Below are positions 22,415 to 27,423 of a stretch of DNA of 27,423 nucleotides, piece by piece (position 1 is the first letter of the stretch; the number at the start of each line of letters is the position of its first letter). The stretch covers positions 1 to 27,423 of the forward strand of contig DAOVKO010000002.1 in the NCBI GenBank assembly GCA_030631725.1, given 5' to 3'. The translations under genes and the position numbers were made by a program. Source of the DNA: Actinomycetes bacterium. Its GTDB lineage: Bacteria > Planctomycetota > Phycisphaerae > JAACET01. The notes beneath the pieces are model-generated. The model was not told the DNA's origin, ran no database searches, and saw nothing but the letters and a program-made list of their open reading frames with translations.

Positions 22415-24781
22415 TTACTCAACCTTGACGGCATCTGCCTGGCAGACGTTCTTGCACGTTCCGCAGCGGACGCATTTTTCCTGATCTATTTCATGCTTTT
22501 CGTACGGCCTAATCTGAATGGCTTGCACCGGACAGTGCTGGGCGCACAAGGTACAGCCTATGCAGTCCTCCGTGATCGAATACCTAATCAGTGCTTTGCA
22601 CTTTCCGGCCGGGCAGCGCTTTTCAAGATGGGCTTGGTACTCGTCGCGAAAATATTTCAATGTGGAGAGCACCGGATTCGGGGCCGTCTTGCCTAGTCCG
22701 CAGAGGCTCGCCTTTTTGACCATTTGCCCGAGGTATTCGAGTTCTTCCAGGTCTGCCCTGCTGCCCTGGCCAGCACAGAGTCGATCAAGGATATCCAACA
22801 TCCGCCGAGTCCCGATCCTGCAGAAGGTGCATTTTCCACAGGATTGATTCTGGGTGAACTGTAGAAAATAACGAGCAATATCGACCATACAGTCGGATTC
22901 ATCCAGAACTACCAAACCCCCAGAGCCCATCATGGTCCCTGCCTCAGCCAGCGACTCGTAATCGACCGCGATGTGGCCAAGCTCGGAAGGCACACAGCCT
23001 CCGGAAGGACCTCCTATTTGAACTGCTTTGAAAGGCACGTCTCCGGCTATTCCTCCGCCGATATCTTCAACAATCTCCTGAATGGAAATCCCCATCGGCA
23101 CTTCTATCAGTCCCCCTCTGGCCACCTTCCCGGCCAAGGCAAACACCTTCGTCCCTTTACTGTTACCGCTGCCCAGCTGGGCAAATCTTTCTGCTCCGTT
23201 ACGCACTATCCAGGGCACGACAGCGTAGGTCTCGACGTTATTGACCAGTGTTGGTTTGCCCCAAAGACCTATCTCAGCGGGATACGGCGGCCTTACCCGC
23301 GGCATCCCTCGCCGACCTTCGATGCTCGCCAGCAGGGCCGTCTCCTCGCCGCAGACAAAGGCCCCGCCACCGGAAACAATTTTCAGGTCCAGGTTGAATC
23401 CACTTGAAAGTATGTCATCCCCCAGGAATTTCCGTTGTTGACATTGCTCGATCGCCAGGCCTATCCGCTCCAGGGCCAGTGGATACTCAGCCCGGATATA
23501 CAGCCTGCCCTGCTGGGCCCCTACAGCATAGGCGGCTATTACTATTCCCTCGATAATCCGGTATGGATAGGACTCCATAAGCATCCGATCCATGAACGCT
23601 CCGGGATCGCCCTCGTCGCCGTTGCAGACTATGTATTTCTTATCTGACTTTCCTTGCCGAACTGCCTGCCATTTTAGATACGTCGGATAGCCGGCTCCAC
23701 CTCGCCCGCGAAGCCCGCTTTGGGCGAGCTCACGGATAATATCTTCCGGACCAAGCTCACTGAGGCACCTGCCCAGAGCAGTGAAACCCCCGTTTTCCAG
23801 ATACTCATCTATATCAACCGGATCGATGCATCCGCAGTGTTCGGTGGCGATGTGTTCCTGCTTTCCCAGAAAATCAGCTATTTGCTCATCCCGCACATCT
23901 ACCGAGTAGCGCCCTATGTTGGCTGGTGGCTGGCCGGTCAATAGGCTCTGAAGCGCTTTCGAACTTGCCTGAGATATTCTCCGCCGAATTCCACGCACGG
24001 GAAAATGTCTCGTTACTATGGATTTGGTATCCTGCGGCTGGACTCTGGCATACAGATGCGACTTCTCATCCGGCGTAACCACCTCCAGCAGAGGCGTTTG
24101 ATAGCACATACCCACACAGCCCACGCGCTTGACGCTAACCCGGACCGCCGTCTCTTGCAGCGCTTCCTGCAGAGCCTGGTAAATCCGACCGCTGCCTCGG
24201 GCCACGCAGCACGAGCCGAGTCCAAGGCGAATTTCTCCTTCGAAATCTCTATCCCCTATGGATCTCTTAGCCGTTTGCTGAGGTGCCTTGGCCTGGCTCT
24301 GCTGCCAGTTCAAAAAATCCTCCAAGACCTGTTCTATTTTGTCCGGCGCCAGGTGCCCATAAGTTACTCGGTCGATCTGGACTGCCGGTGCCAGCGTACA
24401 GCATCCCAGGCAGGCTACTTTTTCCAGGGTGAACAAACCTTCGGCGTCGGTATCTTCGTCAGGTCCGATGCCCAAGTGCCGCCCGAAGGCGTCATAGATA
24501 CTGTCTGCCCCTTTGATATGGCAGGCGGTCCCAACGCAGACACGAATAATGTGGCGGCCAGCCGGCCGATCGCGAAACCGATCGTAAAAACTCGATACGC
24601 CGGTAATTTCACTCGGAGTGATTTCACTGAGCTGGCAGACTCTCTCAAGAGCCGGCTGCGGCAAAAAACCGTATTGGTCCTGAATAGCCTGGAGAATCTC
24701 CAGCACCTCGGCCCTCCCGCTGCCGACTCGCTCAACGGTGCTATCGACAAATGTAAGATCCAACTCATTCAACCTGAGCAT
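22415..24781 (-). CDS. NuoE-NuoF (HydC-HydB) fusion, NADH-binding diaphorase with FMN and Fe-S clusters
   Basis: A 788-aa protein. Residues 1-160 are a NuoE/HydC thioredoxin-like [2Fe-2S] domain (Cys82, 87, 124, 128). Residues 185-260 are a second such domain (Cys191/192, 222, 226), as at the N-terminus of HydB/HndC. Residues 350-530 are the NuoF core with GLRGRGGAGYPTYLKW (NADH/FMN) and CNGDEGDPGAFMDR. An SLBB part follows, then the SCGKCTFCRIG cluster (Cys648, 651, 654, 694), and two C-terminal [4Fe-4S] motifs (Cys740-750 and 770-780). In HydABC and Stn enzymes HydC and HydB are separate; here they are one chain. The start overlaps the propeller gene by 17 bases. It should oxidise or reduce NADH in the cytoplasm and pass electrons to the next gene's flavoprotein. 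Confidence 0.9.
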   Translation of the reverse strand: MLRLNELDLTFVDSTVERVGSGRAEVLEILQAIQDQYGFLPQPALERVCQLSEITPSEITGVSSFYDRFRDRPAGRHIIRVCVGTACHIKGADSIYDAFGRHLGIGPDEDTDAEGLFTLEKVACLGCCTLAPAVQIDRVTYGHLAPDKIEQVLEDFLNWQQSQAKAPQQTAKRSIGDRDFEGEIRLGLGSCCVARGSGRIYQALQEALQETAVRVSVKRVGCVGMCYQTPLLEVVTPDEKSHLYARVQPQDTKSIVTRHFPVRGIRRRISQASSKALQSLLTGQPPANIGRYSVDVRDEQIADFLGKQEHIATEHCGCIDPVDIDEYLENGGFTALGRCLSELGPEDIIRELAQSGLRGRGGAGYPTYLKWQAVRQGKSDKKYIVCNGDEGDPGAFMDRMLMESYPYRIIEGIVIAAYAVGAQQGRLYIRAEYPLALERIGLAIEQCQQRKFLGDDILSSGFNLDLKIVSGGGAFVCGEETALLASIEGRRGMPRVRPPYPAEIGLWGKPTLVNNVETYAVVPWIVRNGAERFAQLGSGNSKGTKVFALAGKVARGGLIEVPMGISIQEIVEDIGGGIAGDVPFKAVQIGGPSGGCVPSELGHIAVDYESLAEAGTMMGSGGLVVLDESDCMVDIARYFLQFTQNQSCGKCTFCRIGTRRMLDILDRLCAGQGSRADLEELEYLGQMVKKASLCGLGKTAPNPVLSTLKYFRDEYQAHLEKRCPAGKCKALIRYSITEDCIGCTLCAQHCPVQAIQIRPYEKHEIDQEKCVRCGTCKNVCQADAVKVE

Positions 24782-26495
24782 TTCCTATACAGTAGAGATT
24801 CTGATCACCTCGGATAAAGATTCGCCCATCGGCAAAAGCCGGTGACCCACGGCAGGTGTCACTCAGCTCAGAACGTGCCACCTCCCTATACTCCAAACCC
24901 GCTTGAGCAACTATCATGGTCCCATCGGTGGCTAACAGATACAGCAGTCCGTCCACCAGGCTAGGCGAGGCATTGAAACTTTTCTCGAAGTCTTGTTGCC
25001 ACAACCTGGTGCCGTCGCTGAGGCGATAGCAGGTCAACTTTGCGTAGTCGCTCGTAAGTAGAAAGACGAACTCGCCGTCGCTGACCGGACTGCAGATATC
25101 CGGAATACCATCCTCGGCCCTCCAGGCAATGTGTGTCTTACTAACGTCCCCACCTCCATCCACCTTGATAGCCACCAGTTCTACGTTGGGATTCACGGCA
25201 AAGACCAATCCTCCGGAAAAAATTGGCGAGGGTGCTGCATCAGCCCCCAGGCAGCTAGCCCGCCAAAGTTCTCTGCCGCTTTGCGGATCGTATGCTATTA
25301 CCAACGGATCTGCGCAGGTAATCAGCTGTGGTCCTTGGGGAGTCTGGGCCACAATTGGGGAGGTCCATGAGCCCGGAACAGGCCTTTTTATCTCCCACAC
25401 TATGTCACCGGAGAATCCGTTCCGAGCAATAAGCCTGGATCTGCGATCGTCCTCGTACCCATGGTCGTACTGAATCAAAACCAGATTGCGATACACTTCC
25501 AGCGACGTTGCGTAGCCGTAAAAACTGTCCGGCGTGCCGAGATGTTTCGCCCAGAGCCTTTCACCATGGAAGTTAAAGGCAGCAACGTGACCCGTGGCGA
25601 AAATCGCATAGACTCGCCGGCCGTCGGTAGCCATTGTTGATGCCGCAAAACCAGTATCCTCCATTGGCTCGATCTGCTCGGAGCTTGGCCCGAAGCTGGG
25701 TACCTGTCCGGTCCAAAGCAGCTGGCCGGAACTGGCGTCGAAGCAATAGACCTCACGTCTGTCCCGCTGGGCCCCCGAAAGGAAAACCCGATCTTCCCAG
25801 ACAATCGGCGAATTGTAGCCGGGAAGGGGTATTGGAGTTTTCCAAAGAATGGATCCCCCCTCGGCCATACCGAAACGCAAAGGCACGTTCCTGTGAGCGC
25901 TGATGCCCAAGCCGCCCGGTCCCCGAAAGCGAGGCCAATTTCGGCCAAGCTCCTCGGCCGAAGCGTAAGAACTCCCCCGGGATTCAATCTTGGCGAAATC
26001 CTTCCCCGGCTTTAGCGTTAGTACCACGGTGGCCACAAGAAGTATTGCCAGACCACCTAGCATTGCCCGTCTGGCCAGCCGGGCCTGCCGCAGTTGCACT
26101 GCCCGTTCTTCTAAAGAGGCCCGCGGCTGGGGGACTACCTTAGTACAGCTGGCGGCGATTTTCGCACTTATTAGAAAAACTAAAATCCCGCCTAACAATA
26201 GTAGCCCACCACTGTGCGACAAATTCTGCCGGCCAATTCGGTCCCGCCTGATCTTCAAATCCAGTTGGCGAATCTCGGATAAAAGCTGCTCGTCTCCGGG
26301 ACGCTCGATGATGTTCACCTTCAGCAATTCCAGCCTCTCCGCCCGCACGGGATCGAACACTTTGATTTGCAAATAGTTCACCAGGAGCAGACCGGCCACG
26401 ATCAGGGAGAACGCCCCGGATACAACTGCTGAGCGGATTGCGGTCTTCCGCAATTGACTGAGAGTCTCGGTATTTTCAGTTTGCCGTTCGCTCAC
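24765..26495 (-). CDS. Membrane-anchored PQQ-like beta-propeller protein
   Basis: About 576 aa from GTG 26495, which has AAGGAG eight bases upstream; a longer frame from 26636 overlaps the previous gene and is less likely. Three hydrophobic helices near the N-terminus (AVVSGAFSLIVAGLLLV; GGLLLLGGILVFLISA; AMLGGLAILLVATVVLTL), with charged loops between them, precede a propeller. The propeller starts at NWPRFRGPGGLG and has PQQ-type blades (GQLLWTGQVPS, GRELWRASCLGA, GTRLWQQDFEK). Quinoprotein dehydrogenases bind PQQ with specific catalytic residues I cannot identify here, so this may be a scaffold or sensor rather than an enzyme. The propeller probably faces the periplasm. It overlaps the diaphorase gene and follows the ferredoxin gene, within one operon. 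Confidence 0.82.
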   Translation of the reverse strand: MSERQTENTETLSQLRKTAIRSAVVSGAFSLIVAGLLLVNYLQIKVFDPVRAERLELLKVNIIERPGDEQLLSEIRQLDLKIRRDRIGRQNLSHSGGLLLLGGILVFLISAKIAASCTKVVPQPRASLEERAVQLRQARLARRAMLGGLAILLVATVVLTLKPGKDFAKIESRGSSYASAEELGRNWPRFRGPGGLGISAHRNVPLRFGMAEGGSILWKTPIPLPGYNSPIVWEDRVFLSGAQRDRREVYCFDASSGQLLWTGQVPSFGPSSEQIEPMEDTGFAASTMATDGRRVYAIFATGHVAAFNFHGERLWAKHLGTPDSFYGYATSLEVYRNLVLIQYDHGYEDDRRSRLIARNGFSGDIVWEIKRPVPGSWTSPIVAQTPQGPQLITCADPLVIAYDPQSGRELWRASCLGADAAPSPIFSGGLVFAVNPNVELVAIKVDGGGDVSKTHIAWRAEDGIPDICSPVSDGEFVFLLTSDYAKLTCYRLSDGTRLWQQDFEKSFNASPSLVDGLLYLLATDGTMIVAQAGLEYREVARSELSDTCRGSPAFADGRIFIRGDQNLYCIGNAQVE

Positions 26496-26500
26496 GACTG

Positions 26501-27423
26501 TTACTCCTTGCTTGGGGTCTGCTGACGAAGTTCTGCCAATCTCAGACGCTCCCTCGGACAGTATTCGAAACACCGCCCGCAGGCAAGACACTGGGCCTTG
26601 TCTGCCTCGTAATCTGTTCTTGGTCGTTTTACGCAATGCCGTATAAGCTTCAGTCCGACCACAAGGCCCAGAAATCCGCCAAGTATCCAGCTGCCCCGGT
26701 CCATAGCAGACTGAATGCTCACAGTCTCCGCGTAAAGCTCCTCCACGCTCCGCCCCGTACCTCTAAAGGCTGCGCTGGCATCGGTGGTATCCTTTGCCTG
26801 CCCGCTTTCTTCCAAGTAAATACGGTCAGCCAACCTCACCGTGGGGTGCACGCGGGACATTGCCCCGGCAGTGTGCGATACGCCCCAGGCGCCGAGCAAT
26901 ATCAAGACAGGCAAAAGACTAAGAGCAAGCGCCAGTCTCTTCTTGCCCTTGTCGTAATCTTGCGCGGCCCATTCAGCCGTGGGACTTTCAATTGCCCCGA
27001 ACGGACAAGCGTCCTGGCATAGGCGACACTTGATACAGTCATCGGGGGTAATGCGCACTCGCCACCTGGATAAACGCGAAATATGTCTGAGTAAAATTCC
27101 GTAAGGACAAAAGAACCGGCAATAGGGCCGGCCGACGAAAATACTCACCAGCAGAAAGCACATTCCCACTATCAGCATGTTCAAAGTGGCAGTCATTCGG
27201 AAAAAACCAATGAACGGATCGTACCTGCAGATTACGAATGCACAGCCCGTGGCGGCAAGAAGAACTGCCAGCCCCAGGTAGGCATAGGCCAGCAGACGCA
27301 ACACACTTTCCAGCCACGGCGGGACGCTAATAGGCTTTAGCAGAAAAACATCCTGAATAGCCCCCAGTGGACAGACCCCCGCGCAAAACACCCGCCCAAA
27401 AAAAAGCGTAAACGCCAGCGGGA
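26501..27423 (-). CDS. NapH/NosR-like polytopic membrane ferredoxin (5' end beyond window)
   Basis: The frame runs off the right edge (…PLAFTLFFGRVFCAGVCPLGA), so the start is missing. It has FCAGVCPLGA and GRPYCRFFCPYGILL, the paired Cys-Pro motifs of the NapH/NosR/RdxA family. Several membrane helices alternate with two cytoplasmic ferredoxin motifs: CIKCRLCQDACPFGA, and near the end CLACGRCFEYCP. Family members carry electrons across or along the membrane from quinol or ferredoxin to periplasmic enzymes. The stop (26501-26503) lies six bases before the propeller GTG, and its last codons contain that gene's ribosome binding site. It may be the membrane arm for the diaphorase genes downstream. 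Confidence 0.85.
   Translation of the reverse strand, partial: PLAFTLFFGRVFCAGVCPLGAIQDVFLLKPISVPPWLESVLRLLAYAYLGLAVLLAATGCAFVICRYDPFIGFFRMTATLNMLIVGMCFLLVSIFVGRPYCRFFCPYGILLRHISRLSRWRVRITPDDCIKCRLCQDACPFGAIESPTAEWAAQDYDKGKKRLALALSLLPVLILLGAWGVSHTAGAMSRVHPTVRLADRIYLEESGQAKDTTDASAAFRGTGRSVEELYAETVSIQSAMDRGSWILGGFLGLVVGLKLIRHCVKRPRTDYEADKAQCLACGRCFEYCPRERLRLAELRQQTPSKE

Noticed and set aside
26496..26636. A 47-residue N-terminal extension of the propeller protein
   Set aside because: It would lie wholly within the ferredoxin gene and lacks a ribosome binding site, whereas GTG 26495 has AAGGAG at good spacing and is followed directly by the first helix region.
1..27423. CRISPR array or anti-phage defence locus
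   Set aside because: No regularly spaced direct repeats and no cas or known defence genes were seen. The repeats present are inverted or dispersed.

Overview
The window looks like chromosomal DNA from a planctomycete, most likely class Phycisphaerae. The reasons are a methanogen-type thymidylate synthase beside a DUF1015 gene, lipoprotein efflux components, a PQQ-type beta-propeller fused to membrane segments, A/T-rich 'CAAAAATCAAA' intergenic motifs, and decayed IS3, IS1380 and IS66 copies. The assignment is inferred from gene content; no 16S or marker tree was possible.

Layout. 1-1333: the end of an unknown gene, then a PAP2-family lipoprotein. 1527-3686 (-): an archaeal-type ThyA followed by DUF1015. 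3903-4607 (+): RNase III, divergent from thyA with a good sigma70-type promoter. 4639-6638 (-): hflK-hflC, overlapping by ATGA. 7002-12594 (+): a tightly packed efflux operon (TolC-like lipoprotein, MacA/HlyD adaptor, ABC ATPase, MacB/FtsX permease), starting from an extended -10 so close to the ATG that the mRNA may be leaderless. 12595-13108 has no protein gene but holds a candidate small RNA and a long hairpin. 13109-14175 (-): tRNA-Leu(CAA) and a spore-photolyase-like radical SAM protein. 14358-15419 (+): a Gfo/Idh/MocA-type oxidoreductase.

15420-19783 is a graveyard of mobile and accessory fragments: the tail of a formylglycine-generating-enzyme (SUMF1) domain, a beta-helix fragment, a DUF5372 gene split by a 231-bp inverted-repeat element, an IS3 transposase tail, an unrecognised 268-aa gene with a strong ribosome binding site, and truncated IS1380 and IS66 transposases. 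It ends exactly at the 3' end of the tmRNA gene (19784-20137, -), which has its own TTGACA-17-TATTAT promoter. A truncated tRNA-Thr(TGT) lies just beyond.

20835-27423 (-) is a compact redox operon running in from the right edge: a NapH/NosR-like membrane ferredoxin, a three-TM PQQ-like beta-propeller, a NuoE-NuoF(HydB) fusion with two C-terminal [4Fe-4S] motifs, and a GltD/NfnB-like flavoprotein with an N-terminal [2Fe-2S] domain. The last two have the parts list of an electron-bifurcating transhydrogenase of the Sporomusa (Stn) kind. Here they are linked to two membrane proteins of unknown role, which makes this the best candidate for an undescribed system.
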